Shown piece by piece: positions 28,544 to 36,898 of a DNA stretch of 64,000 bases (the first letter of the stretch is position 1; each line of letters starts with the position of its first letter). The stretch is taken from assembly GCA_023512135.1 (NCBI GenBank), contig JAIMAG010000005.1, positions 87,001-151,000 of the forward strand, written 5' to 3'. The translations under genes were made by a program, and so were the position numbers. The notes under the pieces are model-generated. The model did no database searches. It saw nothing but the letters and a program-made list of their open reading frames with translations, and was not told where the DNA came from. This DNA comes from Terriglobia bacterium (GTDB lineage: Bacteria > Acidobacteriota > Terriglobia > Acidiferrales > UBA7541).

Positions 28544-30288
28544 TTTCTCCCTCCGCGGGCCAGCGGATCGTGATGCGGGGGCGGAAGGATGGGCGGCTTG
28601 TCGCTGGACGTTTCCTTCTTCTGCACTTCCAGTTCGGAAACGAGCAGCGCGGGTGCCACCGCCGCGACGGGCACCGAACCGGACTCGGCGCCGCAGTAGC
28701 CGTTGAAGACCTCCGGCTGGTTGTCCGTGGCCAGAATCTTGGTCAGCGAGACCAGCGGTGTGCCCACGATGTCCACGCCCCGCACCAGTTCGTCCGGGCG
28801 GCCGTCGGCATAGACGCGATAGACGATCAGCGGAATCACCTGAAACGCCTGCGGCAGGCCGCGGCCCGTAAACGTAAATCCACCGGCGATATCGTCGATC
28901 AGCAGCCCGAACGGTTTGCCCTGCCGCCGCACTTCTTCCAGAAACATCCGCCGCAGCTCCGCCGGGCTGACCGCACGCCGGCTTTCCACGATCAGATTGC
29001 CCTGCCGGGAAATGGGCGCGTAACCGATCTGGCGCCGCCCGTGGCCATTCGACCGGGGGAAGCCGGGCAGCGGGGAACGGGAGAGCAGAAAGTTTCTGAG
29101 CACGCCGTGCTCCACCAGAGTGACCCGCTGGGCCGGCACGCCCTCGTCGTCGTAGGGGTATTGCCCGAGGAGCACCGTGTCGTGCAGCCGCGCCAGCGTC
29201 GGGTCGTCATAGACAGAGATGAACTCGGGCATGACTGGCTCGCCCACCTTGCCGGTGAAGGTTTGTCCTTCGGTGATGTCTTTCTGCCGGTGGCCTTCCA
29301 CGCGATGGCCGAACACTTCGTGGAAGAAAACGGCCGCGGCCCGGCCCGTCAGCAGCGCCGGCCCGGCGTATGGCTCGACCAGGGGCGCGGCCACCAGCGC
29401 CTCGGCTTCCTGAATCATCTTCCGCACGCGTTCGAGCACGACCGCGTCGCTGGGCGCCTCGCGCGGGTCGGTCCAGTCAAAGTTGAAATAGCGGTTGATG
29501 TCCATGCCGTCCGGCGCCTTGCTCTGGGTGAACAGCTCGAGCCGGTAGCGGACGTTGCCGAACTGGACCCGGGTCCCTTCGCTGTTGACCAGATACTGGT
29601 TGGTGGCCTGCCCGCTGAACGTCACAATGCAGTTCAGAATCGCCGGCGAAGTGCGGAACGCGGCCGTATACCGCCGGACCTTTTCTTCCCACGGGCTGCG
29701 GTCGAGCCGGATCTCGGCCGTAGGCAGATAGGCCTGGTGCGGCTCTTCGCGCGAAAAATCGGGCGCCTCACTGGTGGCGCCTTCGACTTTCACTTCGCGG
29801 TCGGTTTGCAGCTTCAGGAACGCCTGAGCGGCCGAACGGTACTGCCGGTCCGTCTCCAGCCAGATGGCGCGCCGAATCACGCCCAGGTCGTCTTCGATGG
29901 GAATCTGTGTGCCCGGACTCTGGAACATGCCGGGGTCGCGGTCGCCGACCTTGCGCGTGTTGTCGAACTCGTAGCTGCCCACGCGCAGGCGGGCTTCGAA
30001 CCAGCGCGCGCGATTCTCCTGGCTGGAGAGCAGCGCCGCGTTCGATCCCACCACCTCGACGCGGTGCTGCTCGGTGATGGTGTACTGGATGAAGTAGAGG
30101 GGCGGATCGAGCCGCCCGAACGCTTCGATCGAGCGTGCCAGCTCCTGCTCCATCGCCGCGATGAGCGGGGATTTCACCGCGCGGCCCTGCGGCACGGCCA
30201 CCGGCAGTCCCGCACACGCCATCCCCAGCAACACAATGGCGCCACGGAGCAGAATCGGCCTTCGCACGGCACGCTCAAACAAGGACAT
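28540..30288 (-). CDS. Exported TldD-family metalloprotease with intact HExxxH
   Basis: 582 aa. A basic N-terminus and hydrophobic stretch (ILLRGAIVLLGMACAGLPV, residues 12-30) indicate export. The zinc motif HEVFGH is at residues 323-328 and the third ligand lies in GYCGAESGSVPV near the C-terminus, so it should be an active TldD-type peptidase. Known TldD proteins are cytoplasmic and open peptide chains in modified-peptide maturation or protein quality control; an exported version is less studied. The start has no Shine-Dalgarno sequence but TAGACT ends ten bases upstream. It is cotranscribed with the metal-less paralogue. Confidence 0.86.
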   Translation of the reverse strand: MSLFERAVRRPILLRGAIVLLGMACAGLPVAVPQGRAVKSPLIAAMEQELARSIEAFGRLDPPLYFIQYTITEQHRVEVVGSNAALLSSQENRARWFEARLRVGSYEFDNTRKVGDRDPGMFQSPGTQIPIEDDLGVIRRAIWLETDRQYRSAAQAFLKLQTDREVKVEGATSEAPDFSREEPHQAYLPTAEIRLDRSPWEEKVRRYTAAFRTSPAILNCIVTFSGQATNQYLVNSEGTRVQFGNVRYRLELFTQSKAPDGMDINRYFNFDWTDPREAPSDAVVLERVRKMIQEAEALVAAPLVEPYAGPALLTGRAAAVFFHEVFGHRVEGHRQKDITEGQTFTGKVGEPVMPEFISVYDDPTLARLHDTVLLGQYPYDDEGVPAQRVTLVEHGVLRNFLLSRSPLPGFPRSNGHGRRQIGYAPISRQGNLIVESRRAVSPAELRRMFLEEVRRQGKPFGLLIDDIAGGFTFTGRGLPQAFQVIPLIVYRVYADGRPDELVRGVDIVGTPLVSLTKILATDNQPEVFNGYCGAESGSVPVAAVAPALLVSELEVQKKETSSDKPPILPPPHHDPLARGGRK

Positions 30289-30420
30289 AGAAATTGTTAG
30301 TCTAAACCACTTTGTCGGAAATGCCTAATCTGTGGTTTCTGCAGCGTAGGCAAAATGAATGCAGTGAATTCGGCCCGGCTCTGCGGTTGCGGGCGTGTGG
30401 CCGGCATCCTCGCGCGCAGC

Positions 30421-31221
30421 TCAGGGGACTTGTTGACCTGGCCGCTGACCCTGCTGTTGCGGGCGAGTGGCCAGCACAATGGCCGCCACACCGATGGCGG
30501 CAAACCCGAGCATGCCCACCCACCAGCCCGGACCTTTTCCGCCACCCGCTGCGGGGGCGAGCTCGACCTGCGTGCTTTCCACCGCCTGCCTGGACTCCGC
30601 AGGAGTAACTGCCTGAGGCGGCTCGGGCGAGGGCCCGGCCGTCTCTGCGGATCGCAGGGTGGAAGTCTGTCCGCGCTCGACCCGGATGCAGCTTCCGGCC
30701 AGATTGCACAACTCGACGACACCTTCGAAAACGATCAGCTTCAGTATGCCGTCCTCAAAGGCCAGGAAGAAATCGGTGCCGATTACACCCGCCGTTCCCA
30801 CCGGCGTGCGGACGCGGAATTCTGCTCCCGGCTGCGCCAGCCGCACCACTTGACTGCGGATGCGACCGTACTGCAGCTCGATCTGCGTTCGCTGTCCGGC
30901 GGCGTCGTGCTGGACGATGCGCAAGCTCGACCCGGAGCCCACATTCAGCGCCGAGCCATCGTCCAGCCGCACCCGCGCCCGGGCCCGGTCGGCCGTGTGC
31001 AACGTATCCAGCCAGAAAACCGGGGTTCGCGACTCGGCAACCAATTGCTCCGGGCGGGTACCCACCTGGCGCTCGATCCGCACGTCCGGAATCACACGCT
31101 CCACTTCTCCGGCACGGGCTGCAGTCTGCGAGCTTGCCTGCGAAGAAAGCGTCGTCGGTGCGGCCAGACACACAACCAGCCACAACGCCAGGGCTCTGTG
31201 CATGCGAGGGCGCGAGCGCAT
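30421..31221 (-). CDS. FecR-domain secreted protein
   Basis: 266 aa from ATG 31221, with AAAAGGAG upstream. A signal peptide (LALWLVVCLAAPTTLSSQ) is followed by a FecR beta-domain: RARVRLDDGSALNVGSGSSL, QLRYGRIRS-like strands, and the hallmark TPVGTAGVIGTDFFLAFED. A Pro/Glu-rich linker leads to a C-terminal membrane helix (WWVGMLGFAAIGVAAIVLA) and a short tail. Such proteins act as structural or signalling domains on the periplasmic side. No FecI-type sigma factor adjoins it; the ECF sigma gene is 3 kb away. Confidence 0.82.
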   Translation of the reverse strand: MRSRPRMHRALALWLVVCLAAPTTLSSQASSQTAARAGEVERVIPDVRIERQVGTRPEQLVAESRTPVFWLDTLHTADRARARVRLDDGSALNVGSGSSLRIVQHDAAGQRTQIELQYGRIRSQVVRLAQPGAEFRVRTPVGTAGVIGTDFFLAFEDGILKLIVFEGVVELCNLAGSCIRVERGQTSTLRSAETAGPSPEPPQAVTPAESRQAVESTQVELAPAAGGGKGPGWWVGMLGFAAIGVAAIVLATRPQQQGQRPGQQVP

Positions 31222-31434
31222 CGTTTCTCCTTTTGCAAATTCTGGCGAGAGATTCGGTCGCATTCTTGATGAATAGAAAGCAGGCGTCAAGCGGCGCCAC
31301 CGCAGCCGTTACGCAAACAGCACCCTTTTCTTTGCATCAGCGTTCGAACCGAAGGGGGCGCAAAATCTGAAGAAGCCGTGAAACCTTTTGCTTGGAGATG
31401 CATCTACTGGGGAAACAGAGCCCGGGAGGTTGTG

Positions 31435-32118
31435 ATGCCGTTCGGGAACAAGTACACCGGGATGGCCGTTACGGTTCTGCTGGGCGTGCTCGTCGCGGTC
31501 GCTGCGGCACAGCAGCTCCCACCCTCCACGAACGCGCCGAGGGTTGGCGACAAGGCCCCGGACTTTACCCTGCCCGATACCAACGGACATCTGGTCAAAC
31601 TGTCCGACCTGCTGAAGACCGCGGATGGAAAAGGCCAGTGGGTACTGCTGGTGTTCTACCGGGGCTACTGGTGACCGTACTGCAACTCCGAGTTGCGGAG
31701 TATCGAAGAACACAGGCAGCAGATCGAATCCCGGGGCGTAAAAATCGTGGCCATCAGCGTGGATCCACCGCAGGTCACAAAAGAACACGCGGCCAGGCGC
31801 GGCTACAGCTTCCTGTTTCTCGCGGACGAAACGCTGGAGGTCATCGGCCGCTACGACCTGGTGCACAAAGGGGGATCGGGCAGCTCCGACATTGCCCGCC
31901 CGGCCGAATTTCTGCTCAACCCGCAGGGCGTCGTCCGCTGGCGGAACTTGACGGAAAGCTACCGCGTCCGTGCGAAAGGCGAACAAATTCTGGAAGCCCT
32001 TGACCGTGCTGGTGTCCCTGCTGCCGGCCCGACCGAACCGAACGAGAGCAGGGGAGATCGAAACGCTGCTCCGAATCGCTCTCCGGTTGCGCCACCAGTT
32101 CCCGTGCCAGCAAGGTGA
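31435..32118 (+). CDS. Probable exported selenoprotein, peroxiredoxin-like with a UxxC motif
   Basis: 227 aa if the TGA at 31672-31674 is selenocysteine (residue 80). The start is ATG 31435, five bases after GGGAGG. A signal peptide (MAVTVLLGVLVAVAAAQQ) precedes a thioredoxin-fold domain: GDKAPDFTLPDTNGHLVKL, then LVFYRGYW-U-PYCNSELRSIEEH. In relatives this reads FYRGxWCPYC, so the UGA replaces the first, redox-active cysteine of a CxxC pair and Cys83 remains. After it, the frame continues with VKIVAISVDPP and FLLNPQGVVRW, as in AhpC/TSA proteins. It should reduce peroxides or disulfides outside the cytoplasm. The 25 C-terminal residues are not conserved. A DUF442 gene follows by 73 bases. 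Confidence 0.87.
31680..31698 (+). promoter_or_regulatory. bSECIS-like hairpin inside the exported selenoprotein gene
   Basis: CTGCAACT (31680-31687) pairs with AGTTGCGG (31691-31698) in eight pairs, one of them U-G, around a CCG loop. The stem starts five bases after the UGA and the loop 13 bases after it. This is slightly nearer than the usual range and the loop G is last, so the fit is good but not perfect. Confidence 0.6.
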
Positions 32119-32191
32119 GGCAACGACGATTTCCGCCGGGGCGTCTATACGTACGCAGGAAACGTCTTGCGGCAAACGCCGGGAGGGGAAG

Positions 32192-32710
32192 ATGAAACAA
32201 CAGTTTCTCCGACTGTTCGGAGCCGTGCTGCTGCTGGCAGGAATCGCAGTCGCACAGCAGCCCAGTTCGATCCGCAATTTCTTGCGGGTGAACGAAAAGG
32301 TCTGCACCGGCGGGCAGCCCACCATGGAAGAGCTGGCCGCGCTCAAAGCGCAGGGTATCCGCGCCATCATCAACCTGCGACAACCGACGGAATACAACGC
32401 GGCCGAGGAAGAAGCAAAAGTGCGCGAGCTCGGCCTGCGCTACATCCATATTCCCGTCAACACCGCCGACCCGAAGCCCGAGCAGGTGGACGAATTCCTG
32501 CGCGTGACCGACGACCCGGCCAACCAGCCGGCCTTCATCCACTGCGGCTCGGCCAACCGGGTCGGCGCCTTCTGGATGATCCGGCGCGTGCTGCGCGACG
32601 GCTGGAGTCTCGAAGAGGCCGAAAAAGAAGCGCGCAAAATCGGTCTGCGCAGTCCGAACCTGTACGAGTTTGCGCTGGACTACATCCGCCGCCACCAGAA
32701 GGCGCCCTGA
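32192..32710 (+). CDS. Secreted DUF442-type phosphatase-like protein
   Basis: 172 aa from ATG 32192 with GGGAGGGGAAG upstream. A signal peptide (LFGAVLLLAGIAVAQQ) leads into NEKVCTGGQPTMEELAALK, typical of DUF442/tyrosine-phosphatase-like proteins, then INLRQPTEY and the P-loop IHCGSANRVGAFW. The catalytic Cys and Arg are both present. The substrate is unknown. Its position behind the exported selenoprotein suggests a shared transcript; both proteins act outside the cytoplasm. Confidence 0.82.
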   Translation: MKQQFLRLFGAVLLLAGIAVAQQPSSIRNFLRVNEKVCTGGQPTMEELAALKAQGIRAIINLRQPTEYNAAEEEAKVRELGLRYIHIPVNTADPKPEQVDEFLRVTDDPANQPAFIHCGSANRVGAFWMIRRVLRDGWSLEEAEKEARKIGLRSPNLYEFALDYIRRHQKAP

Positions 32711-32725
32711 GCCGGACCCCGTCCG

Positions 32726-32923
32726 CTACGGTGCCCGCTTCTGCTCCGCAACCGTGATCCCGCCTTCCGCGTAATCGGTCGGCGGCAGGTCCACGAAGGT
32801 CACGTGGATGTTTTCCCGCTTCGCGCGGCCCTCTTCGACCAGCGCCGCGGTCACGCGCTCGACAATTTTCTTTTTCTGTTCCGGCGACCGCCCGGCCACC
32901 CAGGTAATCTGCACGTAAGGCAT
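32726..32923 (-). CDS. 4-oxalocrotonate tautomerase-family protein
   Basis: 65 aa from ATG 32923, with GAGGAGGAG upstream. Removal of Met1 would expose the catalytic Pro1 of PYVQITWVAGRSPEQKKKIV, the family opening. The C-terminal half has NIHVTFVDLPPTDYAEGG. These small hexameric enzymes move double bonds in keto acids; the substrate is unknown. The gene is convergent with the DUF442 gene. Confidence 0.85.
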   Translation of the reverse strand: MPYVQITWVAGRSPEQKKKIVERVTAALVEEGRAKRENIHVTFVDLPPTDYAEGGITVAEQKRAP

Positions 32924-33004
32924 GCTCCTCCTCCTCGAAACCGGCGGGGCGCATTCTATCGCGTGAAGCCGGTTTTTCTGCAGACTCACCGGCCGGCGAG
33001 GTTT

Positions 33005-33487
33005 TTATGTGGTGGGCAGGCTGGTGCCGCAGTAGCCACAGTAGGTCCACTTCGCTTCCACGCCGCGTCCGCAACTCGGGCATCGCGGCGCCAGCGCAAA
33101 GCCACAACTCGGGCAGAAGGCGAACCCTTTGCCGGTCATCATCCCGCAGTTCGGGCAGGGCGTCGGGGCCGGGTCGCGCAGGATGAAATAGAGGATGATG
33201 CCGAGCCCATTCGGGATGAATATGGCCAGCAGGGTCCAGAGGACGTGGTTCATCCGGCGTCGTTTCGCGTCCGCGTACACGTAACCAATCAGGAGAACGA
33301 ACATAAACAGCGGCAGCGGAACGACAATCGCCAGAGCAGCCTTGGCCACCAGCGGCCACCCGGCTGGCTCCGGCTCCTGCCGCAACACAAACATCGCAAG
33401 GAACAAAAACAGCCCCGCGTACAGCAGGAACCCGATCACCCAGGCGAGGTTAGGAATAATCTTGATCTCTTCGCGAAAACGGCTCAT
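33005..33487 (-). CDS. Membrane protein with C-terminal double zinc ribbon
   Basis: 160 aa from ATG 33487. Two or three hydrophobic helices (VIGFLLYAGLFLFLAMFVL; IVVPLPLFMFVLLIGYVY; a third near residue 90) are followed by CPNCGMMTGKGFAFCPSCG and CPSCGRGVEAKWTYCGYCG, two C4 ribbons. The helix DAKRRRMNHVLWTLLAIFIPNGLGIILYF resembles the phospholipase D nuclease N-terminal type. Its start overlaps the anti-sigma stop by four bases, so it belongs to the sigma operon and may act in the same response. Confidence 0.78.
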   Translation of the reverse strand: MSRFREEIKIIPNLAWVIGFLLYAGLFLFLAMFVLRQEPEPAGWPLVAKAALAIVVPLPLFMFVLLIGYVYADAKRRRMNHVLWTLLAIFIPNGLGIILYFILRDPAPTPCPNCGMMTGKGFAFCPSCGFALAPRCPSCGRGVEAKWTYCGYCGTSLPTT

Positions 33488-33963
33488 GCCAGCCCCCTCG
33501 AGGTGCGATACCGCCGCCCCAGCACCGCGCTGGCCACGGCGGCCAGAAACCATCCCGCCGTCGTATAAGCGGCCACCCACAGCCAGCCGTTTCCGGTGAA
33601 CAGCTCCGCTGCCGCAGCGATGCCTCTGGTGAGTACAAGCACCACTACCCCGCTGCCCAGAGTCAGCGTCCAGGCCACGAGCACGGCGAGCAAGATGCCG
33701 ACCTGCGTCGAGCGCTCATCGGACGTTTCCAGCAGCCGCGCCACGGCGCGCGCCCGTGCGCGTTCCACCACCAGCGGCGAAGGCTGCGGCGTCGGCAATC
33801 GCTTCAGCAGTAGCCCGCACAGCCGCCACCGCTCCCATTCGGCGGCGCAGGCTGCGCAGCCGGCCAGGTGGCGCTCGATTTGCTCGCGTTCACCGGCTTC
33901 CAGCGCCCCGGCCGCAGCCAGCGGCAGCCGTGCCCGGGTCTCTTCATGTTCATTCACGGCCAT
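33484..33963 (-). CDS. Anti-sigma factor with zinc-finger HC2 domain
   Basis: 159 aa. The N-terminal ZAS motif is IERHLAGCAACAAEWERW (HxxxCxxC), which binds the ECF sigma factor. Two membrane helices follow (VGILLAVLVAWTLTLGSGVVVLVL and WLWVAAYTTAGWFLAAVAS). It overlaps the sigma gene by ten bases and the next gene by four. It should hold the sigma factor at the membrane until a signal arrives. Confidence 0.85.
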   Translation of the reverse strand: MAVNEHEETRARLPLAAAGALEAGEREQIERHLAGCAACAAEWERWRLCGLLLKRLPTPQPSPLVVERARARAVARLLETSDERSTQVGILLAVLVAWTLTLGSGVVVLVLTRGIAAAAELFTGNGWLWVAAYTTAGWFLAAVASAVLGRRYRTSRGLA

Positions 33964-34565
33964 GACGATTCTCCCGCAAGGTTTTCCAGCCGATGGCGCA
34001 TCATCTCCAGCCCGCGACGCAGCCGGGTTTTCACCGTGGAGAGCGGCACGGCAAGCAGCGCAGCGATTTCCTCCAGTTTCATTTCCTCTTCGAAGCGGAG
34101 CGTCAGTGTCTCGCGGTAGATAAGGGGCAGCTCCGCGAGCACCTGCGCCACCAGCTCGGCGCGTTCGCGCGCCAGCAGGCCAGCCAGCACACCCGGCTCC
34201 GCCGACGCGACCCGCGCCGCCGGCGTCTCCGCGGCCCCGGCAGGCCCTGCGTCGTCCAGACTTTCCGGGGCGCGCCGACGCAGGTGGTCAATCGCCAGGT
34301 TGCGCGCCACGGCAAACAGCCAGGCTTCGAAGCTCCGCCTCGGATCGTAGCGGCGGATCTTTTCCACCACGCGCACCCAGGTCTGTTGAAACAGGTCCTC
34401 GGCGATTGCCGGATCGCGCACCAGCCGCAGCAGGTAGCGGTACAGCCGGTTCTGGTACCGGGCGAGCAGAGCCGCCAGCGCGTCGAGATCCCCACGCTGC
34501 AGCCGTGCCGCGTCCGTATCCCGGCTCAACAGAGCCTCCCAGTCCGCTGCCGCGTCGGCCATCAT
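33954..34565 (-). CDS. ECF-family RNA polymerase sigma factor
   Basis: 203 aa from ATG 34565 (34562 also possible). Region 2 is seen in NRLYRYLLRLVRDPAIAEDLFQQ with FEAWLFAVARNLAIDHLRRR, and region 4 in LPLIYRETLTLRFEEEMK, EEIAALLAVPLSTVKTRLRRG. A 45-residue Ala/Glu-rich linker lies between them. The cognate anti-sigma factor is the next gene. The intergenic region to the divergent zinc-ribbon gene is about 100 bases. Its target promoter is unknown. Confidence 0.92.
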   Translation of the reverse strand: MMADAAADWEALLSRDTDAARLQRGDLDALAALLARYQNRLYRYLLRLVRDPAIAEDLFQQTWVRVVEKIRRYDPRRSFEAWLFAVARNLAIDHLRRRAPESLDDAGPAGAAETPAARVASAEPGVLAGLLARERAELVAQVLAELPLIYRETLTLRFEEEMKLEEIAALLAVPLSTVKTRLRRGLEMMRHRLENLAGESSWP

Positions 34566-34668
34566 ACCCACTCTGTATACGACCAAAGCCGAAAAAGGAT
34601 GCATCCAGAGGGTGAGCGACAGGCTGCCTCCCTGCCATCTGGTGCGACTGTGTTAGAATTTCGGGTTG

Positions 34669-35415
34669 ATGCACCCCAGCCTGAAGCACCTGATTGCATT
34701 GCAGGGCGTGGATCTGCGGGTTGCGGAGCTGCGCCAGCAGCTTTCGTCGTTTCCGGCGCGCTTCGCGGAGCTGGATCGGCAACTCGTTGCGGCGCGGCAG
34801 CGGCTGGACGATTCCAGGGCCGCTCTGACCAAAAGCCTGACCGAACGCAAAACGCTCGAACTCGACGTCGAACAGTGGAAACAGCGCATCCGCAAGTACA
34901 AAGACCAGACCGCCGAAGTCAAAAGCAATGAAGCCTACCGGGCCCTGCAGCACGAAATCGCACAGGCGGAAACGGAGCTGGCCCGCGCGGAAGACCGCCT
35001 GCTGGAACGCATGGTGGCGGCCGAAGAGCTCGAGCAGCAGCTCCGCGAAGCGGAACGCGCCCTGCGCGCGGCCGAAGCTGCTGTAGCTGCCGAGCGCAAC
35101 CGGTTGGAATCCGAGCAGGCCAACCTCGAACAGGAGCTCGCCGCGCTTGCTGCCGAACGCGAGCGCGTCGTGCAGGCATTACCCGCCGACCTGCTGAACC
35201 TCTATCAGAAAATAGCCCGCAAGCACGGCGGTGTGGCGCTGGCCGAAGTCCGCGAGGAAACCTGTTCGGTCTGCCGCGTGCGCATTCGTCCCCAGGTGTA
35301 TCAGGAGTTGCGCCGACCCGAAAACGACCAGATTTTCCACTGTGAATCCTGCACGCGCATCCTCTACTGCGCCGAGCACGACGCGGCCGGCGTCGCGCAC
35401 TCCCCCACTCCATGA
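34669..35415 (+). CDS. Coiled-coil protein with C4 zinc ribbon
   Basis: 248 aa from ATG 34669, with TAGAAT ending nine bases upstream (34654-34659). Residues about 20-165 form a long charged coiled coil. The C-terminal ribbon is CSVCRVRIRPQVYQEL and FHCESCTRILYC. This is the CsdZ/zf-RING_7 architecture (COG1579), probably nucleic-acid binding. The stop overlaps the RNase HI start (ATGA), and that pairing is common in bacteria, so the two may act together on RNA or RNA-DNA hybrids. Confidence 0.85.
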   Translation: MHPSLKHLIALQGVDLRVAELRQQLSSFPARFAELDRQLVAARQRLDDSRAALTKSLTERKTLELDVEQWKQRIRKYKDQTAEVKSNEAYRALQHEIAQAETELARAEDRLLERMVAAEELEQQLREAERALRAAEAAVAAERNRLESEQANLEQELAALAAERERVVQALPADLLNLYQKIARKHGGVALAEVREETCSVCRVRIRPQVYQELRRPENDQIFHCESCTRILYCAEHDAAGVAHSPTP

Positions 35416-36068
35416 GCGCCGCGAAGAAGTCCGCACCGCCGCGCACAGCCGGCCGCTTGTTTCGCGAACCTGAACCGCCCACCGGGCTTCACCGTGCGTA
35501 CCTGGATGGCGCTTCCCGCGGCAATCCGGGCCCTGCCGCCTACGCGGTAATTTTTTACCGGCCTGACGGCAGCGAGTGGAACAAGCTCGCCAAGCCCATC
35601 GGCATCCGGACGAACAACGAAGCGGAATACTACGCGCTGATTGCTGCTCTCGATTTCGCACTGGCTCACGGAATCCGGCGACTGGCTGTGCGCAGCGACT
35701 CGGAACTGCTCGTGCGGCAGATGCAGCGGCGCTACAAAGTGAAACAGCCCAGGCTTCGTCTGCTGTTCGAACAGGCCCAGCGGCTCGCCCGGCAACTGGA
35801 ATACTTTTCCATCGAGCACATCCCCCGCGAGCAAAACTCTGCTGCCGACGCACTGGCCAACCAGGCGCTCGACCGGCATGAGGCACCGCCGCCGAGCGCA
35901 AGCCGCAAGCTGCAACCTGCAGCGCTGGCCGGAGCGGCGCGAGGCGGCTCGACCGTTCCGCGGCGCATCTCGGCACGCTGGGCCAACGGAGCGCTGCATC
36001 CTGTCGAACCGCTGGACCTTGCCGAAGGCACCGAGGTCGAAATTTCCATCCACCCGCCCAGGCGCTGA
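35412..36068 (+). CDS. RNase HI-family protein with a C-terminal AF2212-like domain
   Basis: 218 aa. The RNase H fold covers residues 28-155: YLDGASRGNPGPAAYAV (first Asp), NNEAEYYALIAAL (Glu), VRSDSELLVRQM (Asp) and HIPREQNSAADALANQAL (last Asp), so the four acidic catalytic residues are present. After an Ala/Pro linker, residues about 185-215 read ISARWANGALHPVEPLDLAEGTEVEISI, which matches the short AF2212/DUF104 beta-unit. It is translationally coupled to the zinc-ribbon gene. It should cut RNA in RNA-DNA hybrids. Confidence 0.85.
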   Translation: MSAAKKSAPPRTAGRLFREPEPPTGLHRAYLDGASRGNPGPAAYAVIFYRPDGSEWNKLAKPIGIRTNNEAEYYALIAALDFALAHGIRRLAVRSDSELLVRQMQRRYKVKQPRLRLLFEQAQRLARQLEYFSIEHIPREQNSAADALANQALDRHEAPPPSASRKLQPAALAGAARGGSTVPRRISARWANGALHPVEPLDLAEGTEVEISIHPPRR

Positions 36069-36175
36069 ACCACGCGCCCGCAGGTGGCCCGCGCGCCGCC
36101 TCCGCAGGCAAACCGCGGCCTGGGCAGCCGCTGCGGCTGCCGAGCGATCGCACACGCCGGTGCCGGGGGAAAACT

Positions 36176-36898
36176 TCAGCGAGATGACAGCTCCGCCAGG
36201 ATCAGCGCTTCCACTCGTTCCCACACCACAGGGTCGTACTCCATGCGCGTGTGCGCGTGGCGGAAAACTTTCTTGAAAAAACCGACGTGGGAAATATCGA
36301 TCTGCTTCTGCCGGTAATCGAATTCCCAGTTGCCGAGGATTTCCGTCCGTGAGGGGTCCCGGGCGCGGATCGGGGCCTCACCCTGAATGAACCAGCCGTT
36401 GCGCTGGTAGAGGTTGGCGGCGCGGCGAACGTTCGGCGGAATTTCCGCATCGCCCCAGCCGACCGAATCAATCTGCACGGTCAGGCGGATGGGCACTCCA
36501 AGCGCATCGAGCTGCCTGGCGAACTTCACCACGGCCGCGCCGCCGAAGCTGTGTCCGTAAACGATCAGGCTCGCCGCACGTTTTTCTTCCTCGTCGAGCA
36601 CACCGTTCCGGTCGCGGTCGAAGGCTTGCTGCACGAGCTGGAGCGCGATGTTCCGCCGCCTGTTTTCGATGGTTTCGACGTGCACGCCGGCAATCTGCCG
36701 TTCGCGCAGCCGCACGGCCAGCCGGCGCACGGCCGTCTGGTTGTCCCATTCCTCGCGGCCGCCCTGAAAACCGAGGATCAGCGTGTGGCCTTCCGGCAGC
36801 GGCCGCGGGGTGACGAAATCCGCCATCTGCTGCGCGGCCGCGGCAGTCCCAAGCCACACGGCAGCAAGCATCACCGAAAACAGTTTCCGGTCGCCCAT
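36176..36898 (-). CDS. Secreted alpha/beta-hydrolase-like protein with an EF-hand loop
   Basis: 240 aa with GGAGAATC upstream of ATG 36898. After a signal peptide (VMLAAVWLGTAAAAQQ) the fold shows the strand TLILGFQGGREEW and the nucleophile elbow IVYGHSFGGAAVVKFA (Ser in GHSFGG). Between them DRDRNGVLDEEE matches a calcium-binding EF-hand loop, which is unusual in this fold. A late His in DISHVGFFKKVFRHAHT could complete the triad. Its substrate may be a lipid or ester. Confidence 0.75.
   Translation of the reverse strand: MGDRKLFSVMLAAVWLGTAAAAQQMADFVTPRPLPEGHTLILGFQGGREEWDNQTAVRRLAVRLRERQIAGVHVETIENRRRNIALQLVQQAFDRDRNGVLDEEEKRAASLIVYGHSFGGAAVVKFARQLDALGVPIRLTVQIDSVGWGDAEIPPNVRRAANLYQRNGWFIQGEAPIRARDPSRTEILGNWEFDYRQKQIDISHVGFFKKVFRHAHTRMEYDPVVWERVEALILAELSSR

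Noticed and set aside
31672-31674. The TGA as an ordinary stop that makes a 79-residue protein and a separate downstream gene
   Set aside because: The frame is continuous, the downstream part has no start with a ribosome site, and the stop sits on the redox cysteine of a known motif, with a hairpin behind it.
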